Source of the DNA: Aliivibrio fischeri ATCC 7744 = JCM 18803 = DSM 507
GTDB taxonomy: Bacteria; Pseudomonadota; Gammaproteobacteria; Enterobacterales; Vibrionaceae
Direction of reading: 5' to 3'
Assembly (NCBI RefSeq): GCF_023983475.1
Contig: NZ_CP092712.1
Coordinates: 930,001 to 994,000 of the forward strand
DNA length: 64,000 nt
Every line of letters starts with the position of its first letter. The first letter of the stretch is position 1. Positions 17,828 to 26,493 of this stretch are shown here, piece after piece. Under the pieces are notes generated by a model. It was given only the letters and a program-made list of their open reading frames with translations, did not search any database and was not told the origin of the DNA. The position numbers and the translations under genes were made by a program.

Positions 17828-17905
17828 TGATTTGAATAGATGAGTTATTCGCATCATTAAATGATTTGAATAATTGTGCTATTCGCATCATACTGTGATT
17901 AGATT
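17828..17905 (+). repeat. 34-bp tandem repeats upstream of the Fic gene
   Basis: Two units begin at 17828 and 17862, each TGATTTGAATA followed about 9 bp later by TATTCGCATCAT. A third partial unit (TGATTAGATT) begins at 17896, in the same 34-bp phase. An inverted copy of the core, GATGCGAATAAT, lies at 17795-17806. The array ends about 30 bp before the fic start and looks like a set of operators, possibly for autoregulation by the helix-turn-helix domain of the Fic protein. Confidence 0.6.
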
Positions 17906-17933
17906 AAGCTAAATTGGATCAGAGGAAGGCATT

Positions 17934-19028
17934 ATGTGGATATGGCAGCAAGATAAATGGCCTCACTTTTATTGGAATGAACAAGTTATTGAACCGTTAT
18001 TAAGGTCGGTAAGATTCAATCAAGGGATCTTGATAGGGAAGATGACGAGTCAAGACCAAGAAAAAACCATGCTTGATACATTACTCGCCAATATTGTCCA
18101 CTCAAGCGCAATTGAAGGTGAAACGTTAAATGCGTTTTCGGTGCGTTCTTCATTAGCCAATAAATTAGGGTTAAGTGAAGAAAGACCTTTTCCAACTACA
18201 GAGCAGACTGATGGCCTTGCCGAGATCATGCTTGATGCGGTAGAAAACTTAGATACTCTTTTAACGCTCGATCGTATTTTACACTGGCATGATCGCTTAT
18301 TTCCTCAAGGTTACACCATGTTTAACCCTGTGGTGGGGGGGCAATTGCGTGGCGATGCACCTATGCAAGTGGTATCTGGCCGCATTGATCGTCCTGTGGT
18401 TCATTTTGAAGCGCCAAGCCGAGATATTCTTGATGCTGAATTGAATCAGTTTATTGATTGGTTCAACACATCAAAAAGCGATGCTTCGTTAGATCCTCTA
18501 TTAAGAGCGGCAATAACGCATTTGTGGTTTGTGACGCTTCATCCGCTTGATGATGGTAATGGAAGAATCACTCGTCTACTTACGGATCTCGCATTAGCTC
18601 AAGCAGAACAACAATCAGTTCGATTCTATGCCATGTCGGTTGGTATCTTGGCGAATCGCAAAAGCTATTATGAGATTTTAGAGCAAACCCAAAAAGAGGA
18701 GTTAGATATTACCGCTTGGCTACAATGGTTTTTTGAAACTCTTGATAGCACGTTTTCAGAAGTTTTTAACGAGATAGATAGAACGGTTTTTAAAACCAAC
18801 TTTTGGCGCAAGGTTGATCAAACTAAGCTGACAGAAGAGCAAGTCAAAGTGCTTAACCGAATGTTAGATGGAGATTTTGAAGATGGCATTAACACTTCTC
18901 AATATCATAAAGTAGCCAAGGTAAGTAAGCCCACTGCGACTCGGCATTTAGCAATGTTAGTTGAACTTGGTTGTTTGGTTAAAACAGGGGCTGGTGGTCG
19001 TAGCACTCGTTATGTTTTGGGGGAGTAG
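17934..19028 (+). CDS. Fic-family AMP-transferase with N-terminal DUF4172 and C-terminal winged helix
   Basis: 364 aa. The N-terminal DUF4172-like segment (MWIWQQDKWPHFYW) leads into the inhibitory helix motif S-x-x-x-E-G at residues 57-62. The Fic core motif HPLDDGNGR is at 203-211, close to the HPFx(D/E)GNGR consensus with Phe replaced by Leu. A winged helix-turn-helix occupies about residues 310-364. Fic enzymes attach AMP to target proteins; those with an N-terminal inhibitory helix are self-restrained. The DNA-binding tail and the repeats upstream suggest it controls its own promoter. No separate antitoxin gene is adjacent, consistent with intramolecular inhibition. The target is unknown. 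Confidence 0.88.
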   Translation: MWIWQQDKWPHFYWNEQVIEPLLRSVRFNQGILIGKMTSQDQEKTMLDTLLANIVHSSAIEGETLNAFSVRSSLANKLGLSEERPFPTTEQTDGLAEIMLDAVENLDTLLTLDRILHWHDRLFPQGYTMFNPVVGGQLRGDAPMQVVSGRIDRPVVHFEAPSRDILDAELNQFIDWFNTSKSDASLDPLLRAAITHLWFVTLHPLDDGNGRITRLLTDLALAQAEQQSVRFYAMSVGILANRKSYYEILEQTQKEELDITAWLQWFFETLDSTFSEVFNEIDRTVFKTNFWRKVDQTKLTEEQVKVLNRMLDGDFEDGINTSQYHKVAKVSKPTATRHLAMLVELGCLVKTGAGGRSTRYVLGE

Positions 19029-19237
19029 GAGGTTTGCTCTGACTCATTTCGGCCCCATTTCTTCTTTCAGGCGATTAACTACCCACTTCACCAAAGTGTT
19101 ATTTTGTAATACCAGTAACCTGTTTACGTATGTGGGGTCACATCAAATCACCAATTCTTATAGGAATGAGCCAGTGTTCAGATAGTGATCTTACATAAAT
19201 CTAAAAACATAAGGTTCACAATACCTGCTCACCCTAT

Positions 19238-19284
19238 TTCACTTGTATAATTGTGATTGGTATAATATTCCTCGTCTATACCAA
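19238..19284 (+). promoter_or_regulatory. Promoter and dyad of the Lamassu-type operon
   Basis: A TTCACT box (19238-19243) and TATAAT (19261-19266) are spaced by 17 bp. A perfect inverted repeat, TTGGTATA (19257-19264) and TATACCAA (19277-19284) with a 12-bp spacer, overlaps the -10 box and the likely start of transcription. It could be an operator or a 5' mRNA hairpin. A TAAGG ribosome binding site follows before ATG 19298. Confidence 0.5.
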
Positions 19285-19297
19285 GTAAGGTCCTTCA

Positions 19298-20377
19298 ATG
19301 ATTTCGGTTCGAGTATTAAAAGCAAAAAACGGTGATTGCATCCTGCTATCTTGGGTTCATAATGGAACTAAGCGAAACATTCTTGTTGATGGTGGTAAGC
19401 CCTCTGTATACAAAACAGTCGCACAGAAAGGTGAGCTTTATAAAGCACTCAAGAAACTTAGAGACAACGGTGAGCGTGTAGATAAGCTGATCCTAACTCA
19501 TGTTGATGATGATCATATTGGTGGACTTATCAAAGGGTTTGAAACTGGAGAGTTGCTTACCGATTTGTGTGACAACATATGGTTTAACTCAGGAAGGTTG
19601 ATTAAGCGAGATTTTAACGTCGAAAGTATTCCGAGTAATGAATTAAGTCTTGAGAGAAAGAACAGCAAAGATGGGGAAACAAGTGTAAAGCAAGGAGTTA
19701 CGTTAGAAGAACGTATAACAGAACTCGGTATATGGGACGAGGAATTGATTGTTTCTGGACATTCAATTGAGTTTTATGGTGCGAAAATTACTGTGTTGTC
19801 TCCTACATTAGAAAAGCTGTCAAGGTTACTACATAAGTGGGAAAAAGAAGCTCCTAGAAGTGTAACATCAGCGTCTGCAAAAGATTATAAATCCGGTATT
19901 GATGAGTTGACTAAAGATGATGTTTTTGAGGGAGATACATCTATTCATAACGGAAGTTCAATAGCTTTTATCTTTGAATATATGTCGAAAAACATTTTGC
20001 TTCTAGGAGATGCGCATGACGATGTTATCTGTGATTCTTTGTCAGAGATGGTCAGTAGCAAAGGGAATAAAGGCTCTGATGAAAAAAAGCTAAAAATTGA
20101 CTGTGTTAAACTTTCGCATCATGGAAGTAAATATAATACAAGCTATGATTTTTTGCGCCTGATCGAGTGTAAGAATTTCATAATATCTACAGATGGTAGC
20201 TTACATGGCTTACCGAATAAATTAACACTAGCAAGAATAATTAAAACAATAGATAAGCCTAGCTTGATATTTAATTACCCACAACTTATCAAGAAAATCT
20301 TTACTAAAGAAGAGCTAGAAACGCTAGCAGGCTCAGGTGTTGTAATTAAAAGTTGTGAAGATCACTTAAATGTATGA
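19298..20377 (+). CDS. ComEC-like metallo-beta-lactamase-fold hydrolase, first gene of a Lamassu-type operon
   Basis: 359 aa. The metal-binding signature is HVDDDHIGG (His68, Asp70, Asp72, His73), the HxDxDH variant of ComEC-type MBL proteins. GDAHDD follows near residue 237, SHHGS near 274, and a late ISTDGSLHG segment. It is cytoplasmic, with no signal peptide or membrane helix. It overlaps the protease gene by 8 bp (ATGTATGA). Lamassu operons of the hydrolase-protease class carry an effector pair of this kind, so it is probably a nuclease or other hydrolase unleashed by the SMC sensor. Substrate is not predictable. Codon use is AT-rich, unlike the flanking housekeeping genes. Confidence 0.82.
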   Translation: MISVRVLKAKNGDCILLSWVHNGTKRNILVDGGKPSVYKTVAQKGELYKALKKLRDNGERVDKLILTHVDDDHIGGLIKGFETGELLTDLCDNIWFNSGRLIKRDFNVESIPSNELSLERKNSKDGETSVKQGVTLEERITELGIWDEELIVSGHSIEFYGAKITVLSPTLEKLSRLLHKWEKEAPRSVTSASAKDYKSGIDELTKDDVFEGDTSIHNGSSIAFIFEYMSKNILLLGDAHDDVICDSLSEMVSSKGNKGSDEKKLKIDCVKLSHHGSKYNTSYDFLRLIECKNFIISTDGSLHGLPNKLTLARIIKTIDKPSLIFNYPQLIKKIFTKEELETLAGSGVVIKSCEDHLNV

Positions 20378-21701
20378 ATTAGCATTACAAGCAATTAAGA
20401 ATTCCACTGTAAAGGTTATGGAAGGAAGTGGCGTAATAATTTGCCCATTCACTGATGAATACTCCTATATTTTTACTGCAAAACATGTGATTAATGAGAT
20501 AGATATTGACGATATTCATATTGAAAGTGTGAATGGTCTTGATATCAGAGTCTTAGATAAACTAGAACATAATGACATTGATCTTGCCATTCTAAAGGTA
20601 TCTAAAGTAGCTGAAGGTATACATTTTTATGAGAGCAATTACAAAAACTTCAGTCAGAATTTGAAGCTTTATGGATATCCGGAGCAAAATAGACATCAAG
20701 AAAAAGTCATAGATCAATTAGGTTCATACAACTGCGAGCTTCATGATATAGGCGATGAGAAATATATTTTTTTGTTAGATGGTATTGCGCCAATTGATGA
20801 TGTCGAAGGTTTTTCGGGAGGTGGTATCTTCTCGATTGATCGAGAAACAGGGAGCTTTAGTATTTTGGCTATTGAGATTGGTATGAGAACTCCTGAGTCT
20901 TCAAACAGTCAAGTAGATGCTATAAAGATTGATAGATACATCCAAATCCTCAATAAAAATAACTGGCAATTAGTGATACCAAGTTATCTTCGAAACTTTG
21001 AAATATATAGAAATATAATTTTCGAAGATGTTGATTTAGAGAATGATGAAAGCCTAGATGGAATTAAAGGATTTTTACGTACCATATTAGAAGAATATGG
21101 GGTAACTAACTCGTTGACGATTAATCCAAACTCAATTTTAGAAAAGTTCGAGAATAAGATATTAACGTATGAACAAAAGAAGAATGATTTGTACAATAGA
21201 TGCTTATGGAGGGGGTTCTTAGAATTCTTATCGATATACCTATCTCTAAACCCGCCGTTAGACTCCGATTCTTGCAATGAAAACTATTTGGATGAGTTGT
21301 TTGTAAAATTTAGATTTGTCTTTGACCATAAGAACGTTAATTTTAAAAAACTATTTAGAACATATATTTTAGAAACTGACTTTGGTCCGCTAAATGAATT
21401 GTCAAAAATACTAATCTTCTCGCCACGAAGCGCTAGTGTAGGAAACCCTATATTAGACAAAAAAGTTTCTAAAATGACGTTAACTGACATATCTAGTTCA
21501 ATTGGTAGTCAGAAGCATAGGATAGAAGTTGTAAACCGGAACCGTAACATAAGAAATGACATATTACATTGGCCATCAGTCAATGACAAATGCCTGTCCG
21601 ATAATGAAGATGATTATAGTCGTTACACCGTATTTGATAGCGAACAAGTGAAAGAGAGTTTAAGTAATAGTTATGGGGAGTTTTTAGCTGATGAAGAATG
21701 A
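20370..21701 (+). CDS. Trypsin-like serine protease fused to a C-terminal ABC-3C-type domain (Lamassu effector candidate)
   Basis: 443 aa. The N-terminal 200 residues are a trypsin-fold protease: His39 in FTAKHVI, Asp71 in NDIDLAILKV, and Ser149 in GFSGGGIF. All three catalytic residues are present. There is no signal peptide, so it acts in the cytoplasm. The remaining 240 residues are helical and end with an RNIRNDILHWP motif, resembling the C-terminal adaptor domains by which ABC-three-component effectors bind their partners (inference). It overlaps the upstream gene by 8 bp and the downstream gene by 11 bp. This fits the effector (LmuA-like) slot of a Lamassu-family operon. Confidence 0.8.
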   Translation: MYELALQAIKNSTVKVMEGSGVIICPFTDEYSYIFTAKHVINEIDIDDIHIESVNGLDIRVLDKLEHNDIDLAILKVSKVAEGIHFYESNYKNFSQNLKLYGYPEQNRHQEKVIDQLGSYNCELHDIGDEKYIFLLDGIAPIDDVEGFSGGGIFSIDRETGSFSILAIEIGMRTPESSNSQVDAIKIDRYIQILNKNNWQLVIPSYLRNFEIYRNIIFEDVDLENDESLDGIKGFLRTILEEYGVTNSLTINPNSILEKFENKILTYEQKKNDLYNRCLWRGFLEFLSIYLSLNPPLDSDSCNENYLDELFVKFRFVFDHKNVNFKKLFRTYILETDFGPLNELSKILIFSPRSASVGNPILDKKVSKMTLTDISSSIGSQKHRIEVVNRNRNIRNDILHWPSVNDKCLSDNEDDYSRYTVFDSEQVKESLSNSYGEFLADEE

Positions 21702-22251
21702 TATATCTTTCGAAGAAAATCATAGTTTTTCGGATTTAGTACCAGATTACGATATAAGAAAATTTGTTTTGTCTTGTAATATGACTACGTCAGCTATAGT
21801 AAATGCATTTTGTTTAGTGTTCGAAAAAGAAAGTGATTTAAAAGAACAGTGGGAAGATATCGCAGATGTTTTAAATTATGAATACCTAAGTACCAATGAA
21901 ACCACTGAGTTTGAAAGGTGGAACAATTACTTGATATTTGTAATTACAAGTGAAGTATCCCTAGAAACAAAATATGAAATTGAGAATGATAAATTTTACA
22001 TGCGTAAACTAGTTATAGAGCTTTCAACTGAAAGTGAAGAGATGTTAAAGGAAAAAACTATAGCATTTTTAAATAATAGGTTGCTTCTTCGAAATTTTGA
22101 TTTGTCGAACAATAGTTCTAATAATGATAAATGGAAAGAATTATTGGGAAAATACTCAAAGTCAATTACTAACGAGAACATTACGTTTGGTCGAGATAGA
22201 ATTTCAAAAGATGCTAGGGTTGATTGGATAAATAAAATGTTAGGTCAATAA
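21691..22251 (+). CDS. Middle component (LmuC-like) of the Lamassu-type operon
   Basis: 186 aa, acidic, no signal or membrane segment and no motif I recognise. It has an EQWEDIADVLNYEY helix region and a central YLIFVITSEVSLETKYEIENDK beta stretch. Size, position between effector and SMC ATPase, and tight coupling (11-bp overlap upstream, 2-bp gap downstream) fit the middle component of ABC-three-component systems (LmuC in Lamassu). Its proposed role is to bridge or gate the SMC protein and effector. The assignment rests mainly on context. Confidence 0.65.
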   Translation: MKNDISFEENHSFSDLVPDYDIRKFVLSCNMTTSAIVNAFCLVFEKESDLKEQWEDIADVLNYEYLSTNETTEFERWNNYLIFVITSEVSLETKYEIENDKFYMRKLVIELSTESEEMLKEKTIAFLNNRLLLRNFDLSNNSSNNDKWKELLGKYSKSITNENITFGRDRISKDARVDWINKMLGQ

Positions 22252-22253
22252 TA

Positions 22254-25200
22254 ATGAAGTTAAAAAAAGTTGAAATACAAGCATTTAAGTCCTATTTACA
22301 AAAAGAGGATGGCACCTTTGATTTTACTAGTAGTGATAGTGAAAACCCTGCTAACTTCATTTCTCTGTTTGCACCTAATGGATTTGGGAAAACATCGTTC
22401 TTTGACGCGATAGATTTTGCTATAACTAAAAAAATAACAAGATATGTTCGTAGTGATAAGCTATCAAAGTTAAACCTTGAGGAGTGTAGACAGCATAATG
22501 CTCAAGGAGAAAAACAGTTAGTAATAAGAAATAAGAATGCACCGCTAAATTTAAAGACATTAGTGAGTGTTTTTACAGACAGAAGTGAAAGACCATTTAT
22601 ATCTTCATATAAAAATAGTCAGAGAAATAGCTCAGATCTTAGAATTCAATCCAAGAGTAATATCAATAATTATTTTGAATCGTCAATGCTTTACCAAGAG
22701 TCTATAGATGCATTTTTGCGAGAAACAAACTCTGAAGACAGATTTTTAAAGTTCTCAGAGATTGATGATGAGTTAGTTGAAATCAATCGCGTAAGGACGT
22801 CTATTCTATCTGTTAAGTCTGAAATTTCAAACAAGGAAGAACAGCTTGTTGCTGAGAAGCTGAAATTAGAAAAAGAAGAAAAAGCACAACTGGAAATTCT
22901 CAATAATGTAGATGAAGTTAACCGAATTATTAGCGAGTTAAATAAATCTAATATAAATATAAGTCTGCCGTTAATATCAGCCCCTTACAGTGAAAATAGT
23001 CACTTAGCACTTTCATCTCGAATGAAAGAGTTACACAATAGCTTCGAAAAAAAATCGAATATTGATAAAGAAAAAGTATTAAATTTTGAGTCGCAATTAT
23101 CAAAAATTGAACTTGCTATATCTATGTATCAGCAATATCTCTCATTTAAAGAAGAGAGAGAAAAAATTATACTTCTAAATGGTGATATAAGTAAGTTAGA
23201 TGGGGTGATTCAAACGAAGACTAAATTAGATAATGATATTAAAGATGCAGAAAGTGCACGCAGTGATTTAATTCAAACCTGCGAAGATGCAACAAAATTC
23301 ACGGAAGAGTATTTACAAAAAATTAACATTGAGCGAGAGCTTAAGGAGCATGAAAAGATCTTAAGCTCTAGGTCGGAAAGGCTTGATAATAATAAGAAGA
23401 AATTATCTAAAATAATATCGGAAAGAGTTGCACTAGAAAAAAATTTAAGTGAAATAAAATCAAAAAAATCTCAGATAAATGATACATATATTAAACTTAA
23501 TAAGCTCATTAAGGCCGAGAGAGATTCCAAATTAAAGTCTGAACTTTTGAATAAGGAATTTGACACTTATATTGAAAAAATAAAGTCAATTAAAGAAGAA
23601 GTTGACGAAATTAAATATTTCAAAATTAATGATGTGCACAAGTTGGTAGCAAAGGAAAATATTTTACAGGAAGGTAAGGATTTACTTCGTGAGATAAGTA
23701 ATGTATATCAAAATCTAGAAGATGAAATTTCAATTATTGATAGAGATATTAATTACAAGTACCAGAAACTCAATGAAGTTAGAAAACAAAATTCGGATAT
23801 TCTGACTTTAATTGAAAAAGCTAGTGTTCTAATTTCAGAAACTCAGCAAAGTCACTGTCCTCTTTGCGATAGACCTAACGATAGCTATGAAGAATTGTTA
23901 GCTAGGATTAGTAATAACTCAGCTCTCTCAGAGTTAGAGAAGTCTTTAGTCGTCGACTTTAACAAGCTCAATGATGATAAATCAAAGTTAGAGAAAAGTT
24001 TGAACTCTTCACTTGAATCGTTTAAAAAGTTTATTTCTAGTTATATCGTATCAGCAAAGAAAGAAATAGATTTTCTGGATGAAAATAAGGCTAAAAAAGA
24101 GATTGAAATTATAAATTATAAAGAGGAGCTTTCTAAAAGCAAACAAGAATTGGACATCCTGAACACTTCCGTTATGTATATGTCAAAAGAAGAGTTCAAC
24201 CTCCATCTAGATGGCAGAAGGTCTGCATTAATACAGCGTATTGATGAGCTATCCACTAGTGCAGAAGTGCTGAAAAAAGAAATTGAAGATGAAAATGTGA
24301 GCGTAGATGACATAAATAGATTGCAAGATATAGAAAACAGACTTTCAGTATCCAATGCAAAACTATCTAGTTATGTAAAGCTTAACGAATTCATTACTAA
24401 CTCAAGATTGGAACAGAGCTCATCTATAGCTGAGATTACAGAGTTAGCGATAAGTTTGATTATCGAGCTTGATGCTAAGCTAGCGAAGTACATAGCTGAA
24501 AAAAGTAAGTTATTGGATGCGGAGAAAAAAATTGTTCTTCATGTCGAAAAAAGCCCTTATGGTAAATTAGAGCGAAGAGAAAGAGGTGATAAAATCCATG
24601 TTTTACAAGAAGAGATGGATGTAATTATAAAGACTATTCCATGGTTTTTTAATATTCTGAATGATTATGATTCAACTAGAAATGAAGACTTGACTTCCTT
24701 CGTCAGGTTAAGAATTGAAAATATGATCAATGATATTTCTTTGAAGGATATTAAGAATCAGAATATGTTGGCGTTAGTGTCAACGGTTAAAGATATTTCT
24801 AAAGAGTTGATCGGTTATTCAGATATCACAGAAATCCAATCAAAATTATGTGGAATAGGTTGTAAATTAAAAAAGCTATACAGTATTTCTATTGAGCTAG
24901 AGAATGATTCTCTATCTTTAGGAAAGGAAATTAGTTCGAGAGTTGACGCTTTCTTTAATACGGATTTAATTAATAAAATATATCAAAGTATTGATCCCCA
25001 TCCAGAATATAAGGAAATTATTTTCACCTGTACGGCAGAAGATAAACCAAAATTATTAGTGTCTGCTCGAAGTACAAAAAGCAACCAACTTATGTCTCCA
25101 ACATTAAGTTTTAGTTCGGCACAAATCAATGTACTAGCGCTAAGTATTTTTCTTGCTAGAGCGATAAATGCTAAAGATGACGAAGGGAATGATGTAGATT

Positions 25201-25436
25201 GTATCTTAATTGACGATCCAGTTCAGTCCATAGACGCTATAAACACACTAGGGCTGATTGATACTCTTCGGATGATTAGTGTTAAGTTTAATAAGCAGAT
25301 TATTCTTACAACGCATGACGAAAACTTCCATGAGCTGTTAAAGAAAAAAATTCCACAAGATAGCTTTTCGTCTAAATTTCTCAGACTTAAATCTTTTGGT
25401 AAAGTTAGTCAAGATAGTTCTATTGAAGGATATTGA
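22254..25436 (+). CDS. Rad50/SMC-like ABC ATPase (LmuB-like) of the Lamassu-type operon
   Basis: 1060 aa. The N-terminal Walker A is PNGFGKTS (residues 41-48), preceded by the QAFKSY opening of SMC heads. A long coiled coil spans about residues 180-870. A CPLC zinc-hook motif at Cys535/Cys538 sits almost exactly at mid-length, as in Rad50. The C-terminal head has a divergent signature (LSFSSAQ, 951-957), Walker B CILIDDPVQ (983-991) with the D-D pair, and the H-loop His1021 (TTHDEN). It is the sensor in Lamassu-type defence, expected to dimerise and recognise unusual DNA ends or replication structures. It is not RecN or SbcC, given the small co-operonic partners. AT-rich, with frequent ATA and AGA codons. 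Confidence 0.85.
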   Translation: MKLKKVEIQAFKSYLQKEDGTFDFTSSDSENPANFISLFAPNGFGKTSFFDAIDFAITKKITRYVRSDKLSKLNLEECRQHNAQGEKQLVIRNKNAPLNLKTLVSVFTDRSERPFISSYKNSQRNSSDLRIQSKSNINNYFESSMLYQESIDAFLRETNSEDRFLKFSEIDDELVEINRVRTSILSVKSEISNKEEQLVAEKLKLEKEEKAQLEILNNVDEVNRIISELNKSNINISLPLISAPYSENSHLALSSRMKELHNSFEKKSNIDKEKVLNFESQLSKIELAISMYQQYLSFKEEREKIILLNGDISKLDGVIQTKTKLDNDIKDAESARSDLIQTCEDATKFTEEYLQKINIERELKEHEKILSSRSERLDNNKKKLSKIISERVALEKNLSEIKSKKSQINDTYIKLNKLIKAERDSKLKSELLNKEFDTYIEKIKSIKEEVDEIKYFKINDVHKLVAKENILQEGKDLLREISNVYQNLEDEISIIDRDINYKYQKLNEVRKQNSDILTLIEKASVLISETQQSHCPLCDRPNDSYEELLARISNNSALSELEKSLVVDFNKLNDDKSKLEKSLNSSLESFKKFISSYIVSAKKEIDFLDENKAKKEIEIINYKEELSKSKQELDILNTSVMYMSKEEFNLHLDGRRSALIQRIDELSTSAEVLKKEIEDENVSVDDINRLQDIENRLSVSNAKLSSYVKLNEFITNSRLEQSSSIAEITELAISLIIELDAKLAKYIAEKSKLLDAEKKIVLHVEKSPYGKLERRERGDKIHVLQEEMDVIIKTIPWFFNILNDYDSTRNEDLTSFVRLRIENMINDISLKDIKNQNMLALVSTVKDISKELIGYSDITEIQSKLCGIGCKLKKLYSISIELENDSLSLGKEISSRVDAFFNTDLINKIYQSIDPHPEYKEIIFTCTAEDKPKLLVSARSTKSNQLMSPTLSFSSAQINVLALSIFLARAINAKDDEGNDVDCILIDDPVQSIDAINTLGLIDTLRMISVKFNKQIILTTHDENFHELLKKKIPQDSFSSKFLRLKSFGKVSQDSSIEGY

Positions 25437-25506
25437 TTAATATAACGTATGAGCGGTCAAAAATACTGCTCATTTCATAATATAGTGGTCAAATGTAATC
25501 ATCCCA

Positions 25507-25538
25507 CAAAAAAGGGATCTAGCCTAAACCAGATCCCT
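25507..25538 (-). terminator. Terminator of the secD2-secF2 operon
   Basis: The arms AGGGATCT (25513-25520) and AGATCCCT (25531-25538) have a 10-nt loop. On the minus strand the stem is followed by T6. Confidence 0.85.
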
Positions 25539-25544
25539 AACATC

Positions 25545-25571
25545 AAGCCGCATTCACTGCGGCTTTTTACT
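25545..25571 (+). terminator. + strand terminator; right copy of the flanking repeat
   Basis: The arms AAGCCGCA and TGCGGCTT enclose TTCAC and are followed by T5. The hairpin and its downstream CTATCTCAAC nearly match the sequence at 17707. It may serve the Lamassu-type operon, or be a relic of the site before insertion. Confidence 0.75.
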
Positions 25572-25590
25572 GTCTATCTCAACCTAATTT

Positions 25591-26490
25591 TTAAGGCTCT
25601 TCAGAAATCGGTTTTGGCTTGTAGTGCTCTGAATTCAAACCAAAGTACTCAGGTAAACTTGTACCTACCGAGATAGAAGACCAAGTACCTGTCACGATAC
25701 CGATGAACATCGCAATCGCAAAGCCTTCTAGTGGACCGCCACCTAATAACCATAAAGAACCAACAGTGATTAGGGTTGTACCTGATGTCACCATAGTACG
25801 AGAGAAGGTTGCCGCAACCGCTTCGTTATTGATCTCTTGGATAGATAACTCAGGCTTGGCAATTAACAGCTCACGGATTCTATCTGCAATGATGATAGAG
25901 TCATTTAACGAGTAACCTAAAATCGCCAAAATAGCGGCTAGGGTGGTTAAGTTAAACTCCATTTGAGTCGCAGCAAAGAAACCCAGTACAAACACGATAT
26001 CGTGGGTTAGGGCAAACAAAGAGCCAGAAGCCAAACGCCATTCAAAACGGTAGCTTAAGTACGCTAAGATAACCAAAACCGACACCAATAACGCCATGCC
26101 ACCTTGTTCAGTTAGCTCTTGGCCTACTTGTGGACCAACGATACTGGTATTTAATACTTGAACATCGGTATGCAGAGGAGCAAGTACCTCAGTCAGTGGT
26201 GGAAGCTCAGTACCATGTGGTGGAATCGCATAACGTAGAACCCAACGACCCGGCTCACCAGAGGCAATAACAGCAACATCTTGTTTAAAGCCTGCATCCA
26301 ATAACGGCGCAATTTCACTATTGGTGATTTTGCTATCCATTTGAACTTCACTCACGATACCGCCAGTAAAATCCAAGCCCCAGTTAAGGCCTTTGGTTGC
26401 GATCATAGTTAATGCGAAAATCATTAAACATACCGAAACCACACTCGTCATGTGACGCCATTTTGTTGCATTTTTCATATTTATAAACAT
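25591..26490 (-). CDS. secF2: Protein translocase subunit SecF, second set
   Basis: 299 aa, six predicted membrane helices with a periplasmic loop after the first. The signature LDFTGGIVSEV lies at the end of TM1, and GYSLNDSIIIADRIRE is in the RND-type core. SecF works with SecD to drive late stages of Sec export with ion motive force. It begins 3 bp after secD. There is no yajC upstream, unlike the housekeeping secDF locus, so this is the second set, known as SecDF2 in Vibrio alginolyticus. The upstream VemP-like gene supports this. Confidence 0.92.
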   Translation of the reverse strand: MFINMKNATKWRHMTSVVSVCLMIFALTMIATKGLNWGLDFTGGIVSEVQMDSKITNSEIAPLLDAGFKQDVAVIASGEPGRWVLRYAIPPHGTELPPLTEVLAPLHTDVQVLNTSIVGPQVGQELTEQGGMALLVSVLVILAYLSYRFEWRLASGSLFALTHDIVFVLGFFAATQMEFNLTTLAAILAILGYSLNDSIIIADRIRELLIAKPELSIQEINNEAVAATFSRTMVTSGTTLITVGSLWLLGGGPLEGFAIAMFIGIVTGTWSSISVGTSLPEYFGLNSEHYKPKPISEEP

Positions 26491-26493
26491 AAC

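Larger units (their letters stand above)
25437..25590. other. Spacer between the Lamassu-type operon and secF
   Basis: It contains a 9-bp dyad (ATGAGCGGT at 25449 and ACTGCTCAT at 25465, one mismatch) just after the SMC gene, the secF terminator and a second + strand terminator. No gene is seen. Confidence 0.5.

Noticed and set aside
17828-17905. Possible CRISPR array before fic
   Set aside because: The units are direct tandem copies without unique spacers, there are only two full units, and no cas genes lie nearby. An operator array fits better.
22254-25436. Housekeeping SMC, SbcC or RecN
   Set aside because: The length and hook resemble Rad50, but the co-operonic effector proteins, lack of sbcD and AT-rich codon use point to a defence operon.
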